64,000 nt of DNA from Natronosalvus halobius (GTDB lineage: Archaea > Halobacteriota > Halobacteria > Halobacteriales > Natrialbaceae), in the NCBI RefSeq assembly GCF_024138145.1, contig NZ_CP099998.1:124001-188000 (forward strand). Reading direction: 5' to 3'. Below, in pieces: positions 54,661 through 61,642 of this stretch. The position numbers and the translations under genes are program-made. The number at the start of each line of letters is the position of its first letter. The stretch's first letter is position 1. The notes below the pieces were generated by a model, which saw only the letters and a program-made list of their open reading frames with translations, did no database searches and was not told the DNA's origin.

Positions 54661-54868
54661 ACCGGCACCTGGTCTGGCTGGCAGGAATTGACACGCCACA
54701 GGAAGCACACTCGCTCGCTGTTGCGTCTGAGTCGTCTGGATATCCCACGAGCGTCTCCGCGGTTCGATCTCTGGATGGCTCGCGCCGACTGTCTCTGGCG
54801 AGTTCCTCGTCGGGAATCTGCGTCGCCTCGTCAACCGGTCGGAGTTCCTCGAGGTCAGCGTAACGGTC
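54566..54868 (-). CDS. Haloarchaeal zinc-knuckle protein, truncated and chimeric
   Basis: From MTDRYADLEELRPVDEATQI about 100 codons. The conserved knuckle CASCGVSIPASQTRCRFCLT (CxxC...CxxC) is near residue 65. Related haloarchaeal plasmid proteins continue for a further ~150 residues after NH; this one instead ends within 25 codons (HARSAEVMNLITSKPL), inside DNA that in another frame encodes the zinc-ribbon fragment. Probably non-functional or reduced to a small DNA/RNA-binding peptide. An upstream start (MLVDVP) is less likely. Confidence 0.55.
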   Translation of the reverse strand, partial: DRYADLEELRPVDEATQIPDEELARDSRREPSRDRTAETLVGYPDDSDATASECASCGVSIPASQTRCRFCLTNHARSAEVMNLITSKPLVGISENSGKQ

Positions 54869-54960
54869 GGTCATGGGGACGTCTACCAGCACGTTCCTTC
54901 GTCTTCACTTTTAAACATCAACCCCGACCTGTACAGACTGAAGGTTTTAGATCAGCCGCT

Positions 54961-55887
54961 TCAGAGTGCCAATTCAGCCAGTGTGTCTTGATGCGACCGG
55001 ATGGTCGGAGTAGTGACGTTCGCAGCCTCCGCGACTTCCGTCTGCGTCAGCCAACGCCCTTCTTCGTGCCCAGCTTTGTAGAGACAGGCCGCTGCAAATC
55101 CTGATGGCCGGACGCCCGTTGTAGCACTTGTTGATTCAGCTTCTTCGGCCAACCGTCGAGCTCGCTGACGAATGGCGTCAGAGACATCGAGTTCCGACGC
55201 GATACTGGGGATGAACTCGCTTGGACGAACGGGCTGGGCCGGGAGGCCGAGTTCTCTGTTCACCGTCTTGTAGGCACTTTTGACTCTCGACTGCTCGACC
55301 CGTGCCGCATCGACGATACCCTCGAGCGTTCGTGAGAGACCGTTACAGCGACAGGCACCGTAGACGCTTGCTGCCGCCATTGCCTCGATTGATCGGCCTC
55401 GAAGCAGGTCTTCAGTTTGAGCACTCCGGAACAGCTGACACGCCTGGTCGCGAACCGATTCTGTGAACTCGAGAGCGCTCGCGATTCTTCGGATTTCACC
55501 CAGGCCCTGTGCGAGATTTCGCTCGGCTTTCGACTGGAACCGCCCACGAGATTGCTCACGCCGCATTCGGGCTAGCCGCTGGCGTTTTTGTTTGGAGAGC
55601 TCGTTTCCGTTTGCATCGATCCTGCGACCGATCTCCGTCGACAGTCCGCGGTCATGACGTGCCGCAGTCAGTGGAGCCCCTGTTCGTTTTCGCTGGTCCT
55701 GATCGTGAGGTCTCCATTCCGGACCGTGATCGATCCGTTGCTCATCAATGACGAGCCCACAGTCCTCACAGATAGTTTCGATAGCGTTTGTGGTGACCCA
55801 ACCGTTGCACTCGGGGCATTGGTTCGATTCAGTCTCAGTCTGGACGTCTTCGTCGAACGTCGTTTCATAAATCTCTCTAGTTGCCAT
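54961..55887 (-). CDS. tfb: Transcription initiation factor TFB (TFIIB)
   Basis: 308 residues from MATREIYETTFDEDVQTETE. The N-terminal zinc ribbon is CPECNGWVTTNAIETICEDC (CxxC...CxxC), followed by the B-finger region RIDHGPEWRPHDQDQRKRTG. Two cyclin repeats come next (from AEERNL-like ERNLAQGLGEIRRIASALEF, and RQRARRLAEEAESTSATTGV). TFB recruits RNA polymerase to TATA/BRE promoters. Haloarchaea keep several, and accessory copies are often plasmid-borne and tune condition-specific genes. Start chosen near MATRE; a Met three codons earlier is possible. Confidence 0.95.
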   Translation of the reverse strand: MATREIYETTFDEDVQTETESNQCPECNGWVTTNAIETICEDCGLVIDEQRIDHGPEWRPHDQDQRKRTGAPLTAARHDRGLSTEIGRRIDANGNELSKQKRQRLARMRREQSRGRFQSKAERNLAQGLGEIRRIASALEFTESVRDQACQLFRSAQTEDLLRGRSIEAMAAASVYGACRCNGLSRTLEGIVDAARVEQSRVKSAYKTVNRELGLPAQPVRPSEFIPSIASELDVSDAIRQRARRLAEEAESTSATTGVRPSGFAAACLYKAGHEEGRWLTQTEVAEAANVTTPTIRSHQDTLAELAL

Positions 55888-55984
55888 GGTGCTCACGAGG
55901 GGGCGATGCGTTGCTCGGGATGCCCCTCAGCCACTCAGGGGCAAACAAACACCGCACGATACGGCGACGTTACGGACCTATAGG

Positions 55985-56222
55985 GTGGGCGAAAGCCCGG
56001 CAGCGAAACGGCCATTGGCCGTGAGCGGCCCGGAACGTGGAGGTGGTGGGAGGTGGCGGTGACTGCGTACACATCAGCAAAAAAGGGGCGTCGCCCCGGC
56101 TATTCCCATCACCGACTGCACTCATCAGGTCGTTCCCACCGACTACGGCTTCGGCCAACCGCCGACCGGTCGCCGCTCGCGACCAGCCATCCGGCTTCTC
56201 CGCCAACCGCATCGACATCCGC
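55985..56222 (-). pseudogene. Internally deleted copy of the RPA-like gene end
   Basis: The minus strand reads MRLAEKPDGWSRAATGRRLA and EAVVGGNDLMSAV, matching the middle of the gene at 57672-58568. It then jumps directly to that gene's last bases and 3' flank, with ~320 bp missing. The flank (AACGTGGAGG...CACATCAGCAAAAAAGGGG) is shared by both. A small hairpin ACGGCC-ATT-GGCCGT (56008-56022) occupies the place of the tandem hairpins in the other copy. Confidence 0.75.
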
Positions 56223-56255
56223 TCTCGATTTCAAGAGCGAGTGACTATTTCTACT

Positions 56256-56651
56256 TTAGTCCTCAACCGGAACTTCGACCTCGAGTTCGACGAGTAACCC
56301 GTCCTGTGCGAGCTGCTGTGGTCCAAGGAGCGTGAGACATGGATACGGTGGATCGGCAAATACGTCGTTCCACACCTCGAAGAACGCGTCCCGATTCGTT
56401 TGTAGCTTGACGACGTGTGCAGTCACTTTCGTCACGTCATTCAACGATCGATCGATGTCTTCGAGGAGTATCTCGACATTTTCGAACGCTTTGAGCGTCT
56501 GGCTTGTAATATCTTCCCCCGCGAGTTCGAATTCTTCGTTCCAACCGACTTGTCCCGACATAAAGAAGGTACCGTCTACGACGATGCCATGACTGTAGCC
56601 GATGCTCGAGGCGTCGATAAGCCCGTCTGGAGCGATCTGTTTCCGTGCCAT
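56256..56651 (-). CDS. RidA/YjgF family protein
   Basis: About 131 residues from MARKQIAPDGLIDASSIGYS. Family features include GIVVDGTFFMSGQVGWN, the NVEILLEDIDRSLNDVTKVT segment, the conserved Arg of NRDAFFEVWNDVF, and PPYPCLTLLGPQQLAQDGLL near the end. RidA proteins hydrolyse reactive enamines and imines from PLP enzymes, which would fit the aminotransferase-rich window, although it is far from them. The frame is open and coding-like for a further ~100 codons upstream, discussed under findings. Confidence 0.88.
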   Translation of the reverse strand: MARKQIAPDGLIDASSIGYSHGIVVDGTFFMSGQVGWNEEFELAGEDITSQTLKAFENVEILLEDIDRSLNDVTKVTAHVVKLQTNRDAFFEVWNDVFADPPYPCLTLLGPQQLAQDGLLVELEVEVPVED

Positions 56652-57150
56652 GACATGGCAGTCAGTGTGGAACTCGAAGTAGATGGCGGTCGATGTACCG
56701 TCGATCGTTTCGGAAACGTAGGGAACGTCGGCGGCAGCGCTCGCGGGCGTGACGTACTTCGTTTTGGTGCCGCGATCGATCACCAGGGCCCCGTCGGTCT
56801 CCAGTCGCGAGTCCGGATAGATGAGAGAAGGGTCCGAGGTGGGTGCCTCTGGCTTGTCTGGGAAGGTTGGACCCGTTTCAGTCTTTTCCTGTTGAGATAC
56901 TGAATAGACCGGTTCCCTCCATATTTCGCGTTCGAGAGCGTCCTCGTGACCCTCTTTGGACTATTCGAGACGGCCGTGAAGCGGCTCATCTAGTTTGTGA
57001 ACGTCGAATCTATGCCATCGGTGTCGCCGAAGAACAGGAGAAGACCGCTGGCCATCAGTGAGTTTCACAAAATAACTGCACGGTCAGCGTTGAGATGGCG
57101 GATAGGTAATGAGATGACTCGGTAGCTTTGTCGAACGGACTCCACTAAGG
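56652..57150. other. Spacer with long open frame upstream of RidA
   Basis: On the minus strand the RidA frame stays open back to a TAG near 56965, reading EREIWREPVYSVSQQEKTET, then LIYPDSRLETDGALVIDRGT and ATAIYFEFHTDC-like text (TSTAIYFEFHTDCH). It looks like the 3' end of a lost gene fused in frame. The rest (56970-57150) holds no gene. Confidence 0.4.
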
Positions 57151-57432
57151 TTATAGAATGTCTCCAATGTACTGGTCTTCCCACTGTCCCCGATCTTCGA
57201 TCTCACGACGTCCGCGGCGCGTCACGGAATAGACGTTCGTCCGACGATCGGCCTCACCTTTCTCGATCAACCCCTTGTCGACGAGAGTGTCAAGGTTCGG
57301 ATAGAGACGGCCATGGTGGATTTCTTTCTCGTAGTAGTTCTCGAGTTCGTCTTTGATCGCGAGTCCATGCGGTTCGTCTAGTCCGGCGGCCACATACAAG
57401 AGATCACGCTGGAATCCAGTCAGGTCGTACAT
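57151..57432 (-). CDS. PadR-family transcriptional regulator
   Basis: 93 residues, the minimal PadR winged helix: LTGFQRDLLYVAAGLDEPHG, IKDELENYYEKEIHHGRLYP, NLDTLVDKGLIEKGEADRRT and YSVTRRGRREIE. Short PadR proteins like this are typical of haloarchaeal plasmids and viruses, where they autoregulate. It stands alone beside the RPA-like gene. Confidence 0.9.
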   Translation of the reverse strand: MYDLTGFQRDLLYVAAGLDEPHGLAIKDELENYYEKEIHHGRLYPNLDTLVDKGLIEKGEADRRTNVYSVTRRGRREIEDRGQWEDQYIGDIL

Positions 57433-57523
57433 TGTCGATACTTTGTAAGAAACCCAATTAAAGGCATGGGATGCTGAACGTATTTGCCAATGACAGGCTT
57501 AGCGAAAGCCCGGGAGCATGGTT

Positions 57524-57595
57524 CGAAAATCAGAGATTTTCGTCATCACGAAAGAGCGAAGCTCTTTCGAACGAAAACGGCGCCTTGAGCGCCGT
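57524..57595. repeat. Three tandem mini-hairpins
   Basis: CGAAAATC-AGA-GATTTTCG, CGAAAGAGC-GAA-GCTCTTTCG and ACGGCGC-CTTGA-GCGCCGT follow one another in about 70 bp, in the 3' flank of the RPA-like gene. Stems are perfect with loops of 3-5 nt. Comparable tandem hairpins lie at 48280-48330. Confidence 0.75.
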
Positions 57596-57671
57596 GATCA
57601 GCCCGGAACGTGGAGGAGGTGGGAGGTGGCGGTGATTGCTACACATCAGCAAAAAAGGGGCGCTACCCCGG

Positions 57672-58568
57672 CTATTCCCACCACCGACCGCGCTCTGGGA
57701 ACATAACGGTGCTCCACCCGGTCAGGGCCACGGAGACGCGCCCGTTGTACCAGTTCTTCGCCGCCCCGTGAATGCGAACGCGCTCGCCTTCTTCGATCCA
57801 GGGTTGGTCGCTCGCAACCCACGACGTCAGCTTCGTACGCCCGCTCTCGTCTTCGATGAGCCCCACCTGGGAAATGGCTGCACTTGACGGCTCCCACAGC
57901 TGCGTCACCGTCCCTTCGATGCTCACCTCTTTGCAACCAATCTCCTCGAGTTTCCCAATGGGAACCACCTGCCCTGACGCCGTCTCCAGCTCCTCGTACA
58001 CCCCGACGACTGCGCTCATCAGATCTTTTCCATCGACGACGACCTCAGCCAGCCGCCGGCTAATCGCCGCTCGCGACCAGCCATCCAGCTTTTCCGTCAG
58101 CCGCATCGACTGTCTGTTCACTGCCGCCAACTGCTCCTGGGTGAGTTCTGCACGAGGATCGTCTCGCTCCGGGTCCGCCATCGGATCCACGCTCGCCGCT
58201 CGCTTCTGGAACGCAGCACGCCGCTCAGCGCTTCGCTTCGCCGCGACCGTTCGCGTCCGCTCTTCCCGACCGTTCTGCGTCCCCAGTTCGGCCTGGGCAC
58301 TGATTCGCTCCAGTTCGGCCTCTCGCGCCCGAATGCGCTCTTCCTGTTCGAGGGTCGCACCGTGAATCCGCTCGTCACTGGTATCGACCATCCCGTCCGG
58401 GTGGTTGGCATCGACCTTCGCCTGGATCTCCATCTGCACCGTTGCCTGGAATTTCGGCGTCTCGTCAACGACCTCAAAGTCATCTTCATCGACTTCTGCT
58501 TCGTCCGCTTTTTCGAATGCCTGTTCATCGACCGAAACTACATTACTGGTACCGTTGTTACTTGACAT
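57672..58568 (-). CDS. RPA-like single-strand DNA-binding protein (OB fold)
   Basis: 298 residues. An acidic leader (~60 residues) is followed by a long helical region (ATLEQEERIRAREAELERIS, RTRTVAAKRSAERRAAF), then RLTEKLDGWSRAAISRRLAE. A C-terminal OB fold (IGCKEVSIEGTVTQLWEPSS, GLIEDESGRTKLTSWVAS, WIEEGERVRIHGAAKNWYNG) ends it. Haloarchaeal plasmids often encode such replication-protein-A-like proteins near their origin. It would bind ssDNA during replication or repair. A deleted copy of its 3' half lies 1.5 kb away. Confidence 0.8.
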   Translation of the reverse strand: MSSNNGTSNVVSVDEQAFEKADEAEVDEDDFEVVDETPKFQATVQMEIQAKVDANHPDGMVDTSDERIHGATLEQEERIRAREAELERISAQAELGTQNGREERTRTVAAKRSAERRAAFQKRAASVDPMADPERDDPRAELTQEQLAAVNRQSMRLTEKLDGWSRAAISRRLAEVVVDGKDLMSAVVGVYEELETASGQVVPIGKLEEIGCKEVSIEGTVTQLWEPSSAAISQVGLIEDESGRTKLTSWVASDQPWIEEGERVRIHGAAKNWYNGRVSVALTGWSTVMFPERGRWWE

Positions 58569-59307
58569 TGGAACTCATCTCAGTTCCGAAGGCGCTCACG
58601 CGCCGCCACCGCGATGCTACAACATCGTGGTTTTCCGACGACACCGACCGACAGACACATCTGCGCGCTCTCGCTCGCGCCTTCGCGAGCGCCCCCTGGG
58701 GCGCGAGCGAGAGCGCGCCTGAGGCGGACAATCATCCAGCACCGCGCGTCGACCCGCCCGGAGCGAGCGGCCAGCTTTAAGCCGTTTCTCGTGTCCGGCC
58801 CGGACTGCGGGTCCGTGTCCAGGGCGACGGTCGTGAGCACGGCGAGTCGTGGGGTGACTCGCCGCGCGGAACGGCCCAAAGCGCTGGAACGCGAAAGCCC
58901 GCGAGTGGCGCAACCGAAAACGCGCTTAATGCTGGCGCGGAGGCCAGATTCATTTTAGCCCGGAACGGGCGCGGGCGGTGCGGAGAGCGCCCGCACGCCC
59001 GGAATGGTCGGTCGCGAGCGACGCGGAGGGCGGCAGCGGCGAGCGGGGCGGGCCGTAGAGAAACACCGTTCAACCGGGCCTGACGCTCAGTGATACAGCC
59101 GCTATCCTGGTGGACTCAGAAAGGGCGAGGCCGGCTCGGTCGTCCCCCGACCCCGTAAGCACCGCAGGCACGAGGAGCGCAGCGGTGGTCGCGGGATGCC
59201 GAGCGGCCGAGGGCTTTCATCCGTTATGTCCACGTTCTCGACTGGGTCAGTCGGGTGTTGCAAAATACCGAAGTCATTTATATATTGGTTCGCTAGTATG
59301 CGACAGT
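58569..59307. other. Very GC-rich gene-free region
   Basis: About 740 bp between the RPA-like gene and the regulator gene. It is markedly GC-rich and carries a 19-bp-stem inverted repeat. Near 59186-59220 on the minus strand is a short piece of the DUF6166-like 5' end also seen at 40.4 kb. Frames are open only because of GC bias. It could be an origin or partition region, but no iterons were found. Confidence 0.45.
58663..58718. repeat. Long perfect inverted repeat
   Basis: GCGCGCTCTCGCTCGCGCC pairs with its exact complement GGCGCGAGCGAGAGCGCGC across an 18-nt loop. A 19-bp uninterrupted stem is long even in GC-rich DNA. It could be a terminator, a protein-binding site or part of an origin. 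Confidence 0.75.
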
Positions 59308-60231
59308 ATGCTCACAGAAGGCGAGGTTCGCGCCCTTACTGCCCTCCACGGTGAGCAGACGGTCTCTGAACTCGCAACGAATCTCGATCGGAGTCTCAGC
59401 TACACCTCAGAACTCGTCGAACGGCTCGAAACAGCTGGCTTCGTCGAGACACACCGACAGGGAAAAACAAAGCAGATTCGACTGTCGGACGCAAAGGCAC
59501 TCGAGTTACTCACGGGCCTCACGCAGCAGTATTCACACATCGACTGGCCTGAGCTGTTGTCAGGGGCAGCCATCCGTGTTTGCTACTACCTCGATACCCC
59601 ACGGACCGCAATCGATCTCGCACGCCATGCCGACGTCCACAGAAGTACCGTCCACCGTGCACTTGCCCCACTTCAGCATCGTGGAATTGTCTACCAAACC
59701 GACGACGGTGCGTACGCACTGAATGACGGCTTCGAACAGCTGAGTGCATTCGCTCGTGAGCTTGCCCATCACGTCCACCGCCAGACTGTCGAAGCACAGA
59801 CCGACACGTACACGATTATGTGGGAATCCCTCGACGAGTTCCTTGTCCAGACGACTACTGAGATCATTGAGGAACACTTCGTTCCGACAGGGCCAGACCA
59901 ATTCCAGCGATATGGTCTCCCGCTGTTGGCACGTGACCGTCGATACTACCTCTATTCGGAGACGACGAGTGATCTCACCCCAGAGACACTGTGCTGCCAC
60001 ATGCTCGTGATCGATTCGGGTGCACGGACTCAATCATACTGCCTGCTCCTGCTCAGCCACGTCGACATCGACCGCGACGAACTTCGAACCCAATCTGTCA
60101 CGTACGGAGTTGACGACGTCGTCGACGAGCTTTGCACATATCTCGACACCAGCGGTGACCAGCGGACGTCGCGACTCCCTGAGTGGAAGGACTTCCAGGA
60201 ACTGGCTGAGGAGTACGAGGTGACGCTATGA
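59308..60231 (+). CDS. Double winged-helix regulator, antitoxin-like partner of a nucleotidyltransferase
   Basis: 307 residues from MLTEGEVRALTALHGEQTVS. The first winged helix spans about residues 5-65 (NLDRSLSYTSELVERLETAG, FVETHRQGKTKQIRL). A second spans ~95-150 (TAIDLARHADVHRSTVHRAL, GIVYQTDDGAYALN), then a helical C-terminal domain. The stop overlaps the next start in ATGA. A regulator coupled to a nucleotidyltransferase is the AbiEi/AbiEii-type toxin-antitoxin layout. A TATA-like element (TTTATATATT) lies about 30 nt upstream. Confidence 0.78.
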   Translation: MLTEGEVRALTALHGEQTVSELATNLDRSLSYTSELVERLETAGFVETHRQGKTKQIRLSDAKALELLTGLTQQYSHIDWPELLSGAAIRVCYYLDTPRTAIDLARHADVHRSTVHRALAPLQHRGIVYQTDDGAYALNDGFEQLSAFARELAHHVHRQTVEAQTDTYTIMWESLDEFLVQTTTEIIEEHFVPTGPDQFQRYGLPLLARDRRYYLYSETTSDLTPETLCCHMLVIDSGARTQSYCLLLLSHVDIDRDELRTQSVTYGVDDVVDELCTYLDTSGDQRTSRLPEWKDFQELAEEYEVTL

Positions 60232-61040
60232 GGGCGCGGTTCGATAGCGCATACATTCGCTCAGAACTCGAGCGCATCGGTCAGCAGCTGGACACCCCAC
60301 TCACCGCCTTCTTAATTGGCGGTGGATCGATGGCGTTTCGCGGGCTCAAAGAGACGACCAAAGATATCGACCTCATCGTCTCCGGAGGAGACGATCTGAG
60401 TCAGTTACAAGCGGTGCTCCTCGAACTGAGATATGATATCGTCCAGGAGCCGGACGAAGAGTACGAAGAACTCGGTGCCCAACGAATCCTCGAGAACGAT
60501 GATGGATGTCGAATCGACGTTTTCAACCAGCAGGTGATTGGCAAACTGATTCTGTCTCCAGGCATTCGTGAGCGGAGCGAACGGTATCTCAATCCTGGGC
60601 ATCTCGTGGTCGACCTCGTGAGTCCAGAAGACACCTTCCTGTTCAAAGCCGTCGCCGGTCGAGTGGACGACATTGAGGATATGTTTTCGTTGATGCAGAC
60701 CGGCCTCGAGTTCGACGTCATCGAAGACGAACTCACCGCGCAGATTGAACTCCTAGAGCAAGAACTGTTCGTGACCTACGTGAACGAGGCGTTGACTGAT
60801 CTCACCGAACAACACAACGTAACGACGCCGTTGCATGGTCCAGTTGCAGAGATTACCGAGCGCGTCTACGAGGAACTCGAAGTGCTTCACGCCCTTGATG
60901 AATCGAAACCGATGGCTGACCTGCAACAGGAACTTGACCGTCCTGCAACGGACATACAGGAGATTGTGAGACGTCTCGAAGAGAAAGACGCCCTCGTAGT
61001 AACCGATGGTCGCGTAGAACGTCGCTCAACAACAATCTGA
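60228..61040 (+). CDS. Nucleotidyltransferase (DUF6036/AbiEii-like), putative toxin
   Basis: 270 residues. The polymerase-beta fold signature is FLIGGGSMAFRGLKETTKDI then DLIV, giving G-[GS] and the Asp-x-Asp pair near residue 46. A third Asp lies in GCRIDVF. LVVDLVSPEDTFLFKAVAGR and DDIEDMFSLMQTGLEFD follow the DUF6036 layout (Lys plus DxxD). The C-terminal ~60 residues form a winged helix (ADLQQELDRPATDIQEIVRR). Such enzymes transfer nucleotides to tRNA or protein in TA and abortive-infection systems. Translationally coupled to the upstream regulator. Confidence 0.8.
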   Translation: MRARFDSAYIRSELERIGQQLDTPLTAFLIGGGSMAFRGLKETTKDIDLIVSGGDDLSQLQAVLLELRYDIVQEPDEEYEELGAQRILENDDGCRIDVFNQQVIGKLILSPGIRERSERYLNPGHLVVDLVSPEDTFLFKAVAGRVDDIEDMFSLMQTGLEFDVIEDELTAQIELLEQELFVTYVNEALTDLTEQHNVTTPLHGPVAEITERVYEELEVLHALDESKPMADLQQELDRPATDIQEIVRRLEEKDALVVTDGRVERRSTTI

Positions 61041-61184
61041 CTGCGATGCTGGGTCTGGTGGGAGGTGAAGCTGAGTGGCTGAGGGCTTTCTCGGTAACGT
61101 GTCCTACGGGCATGGGGCAGTAGCGGCGGGAGAACAGATTCAGACACCGTATCCATGGCACTCTCTGTAGAGACACTAGGGGAG

Positions 61185-61352
61185 TCACTCGTTTTCGAGT
61201 GCTGCGTAGATCTCGGCGCGGCGGCGTCCGTCGAGTTTCCCCATCTCGAGGGCGATCTGGTGGCGTTCCTCGTCGCTCTCGGCCGCCTGATAGCGCTCGT
61301 ACAGCTGGCGGACTTCATCGTCGACTGACTTCGAATGGGTAGTGTCGGACAT
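61185..61352 (-). CDS. Small acidic helical protein
   Basis: 55 residues: MSDTTHSKSVDDEVRQLYER, YQAAESDEERHQIALEMGKL, DGRRRAEIYAALENE. Its ATG overlaps the stop of the upstream small gene (TGATG), so the two are coupled. Highly charged and all-helical. Recurrent in haloarchaeal accessory DNA, function unknown. Confidence 0.6.
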   Translation of the reverse strand: MSDTTHSKSVDDEVRQLYERYQAAESDEERHQIALEMGKLDGRRRAEIYAALENE

Positions 61353-61582
61353 CACCGATCGCGCAGCCGGTCTCGAGCAGCCGTAAACTGAACGTGATCC
61401 GTATCGCCAGCAGCAGCCATCTCATTGGCGGACTGGAGCTGGGAGTCGATAAGGCGATTCTGCTGGCGTGACCACTCGCGATCGTCGTGCGTCCGAACGT
61501 ACTCCGCCCAGCGCTTGATCATCGCGCGGCGTTGCTCCGTATTCCGGCGTTGATCGTCCTCAAACTCCTGTGAGTTCAGCAT
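61352..61582 (-). CDS. Small helical protein, partner of the preceding 55-residue protein
   Basis: 76 residues from MLNSQEFEDDQRRNTEQRRA: DDREWSRQQNRLIDSQLQSA, NEMAAAGDTDHVQFTAARDR. Two charged amphipathic helices. It begins within the 3' end of the split nucleotidyltransferase gene (overlap of about 23 bp) and ends in a TGATG overlap with the next gene. The order is therefore nucleotidyltransferase, 76-residue protein, 55-residue protein, a compact three-gene set. Function unknown. Confidence 0.6.
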   Translation of the reverse strand: MLNSQEFEDDQRRNTEQRRAMIKRWAEYVRTHDDREWSRQQNRLIDSQLQSANEMAAAGDTDHVQFTAARDRLRDR

Positions 61583-61642
61583 AGTAGTCTTCCACTCCAA
61601 GCTCTTTGACGTACGTTTCGAGCTGCTCCGTGGTGAAGTTTA
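61560..61642 (-). pseudogene. 3' end of the DUF6036-like nucleotidyltransferase gene, cut off by the TnpB element
   Basis: The minus strand reads NFTTEQLETYVKELGVEDYY, AELTGV, stop. This is the kind of C-terminal helix that ends DUF6036 proteins (after FEERF). The other part of the gene, ending TFEERFKESNSR, lies on the far side of the TnpB element at about 63030. Together they would give ~187 residues. Confidence 0.7.

Noticed and set aside
58569..59307. Overlapping ~100-codon open frames in the GC-rich block
   Set aside because: All frames are open on both strands, with Arg/Ala/Ser-rich low-complexity text. This is a composition effect, not coding.
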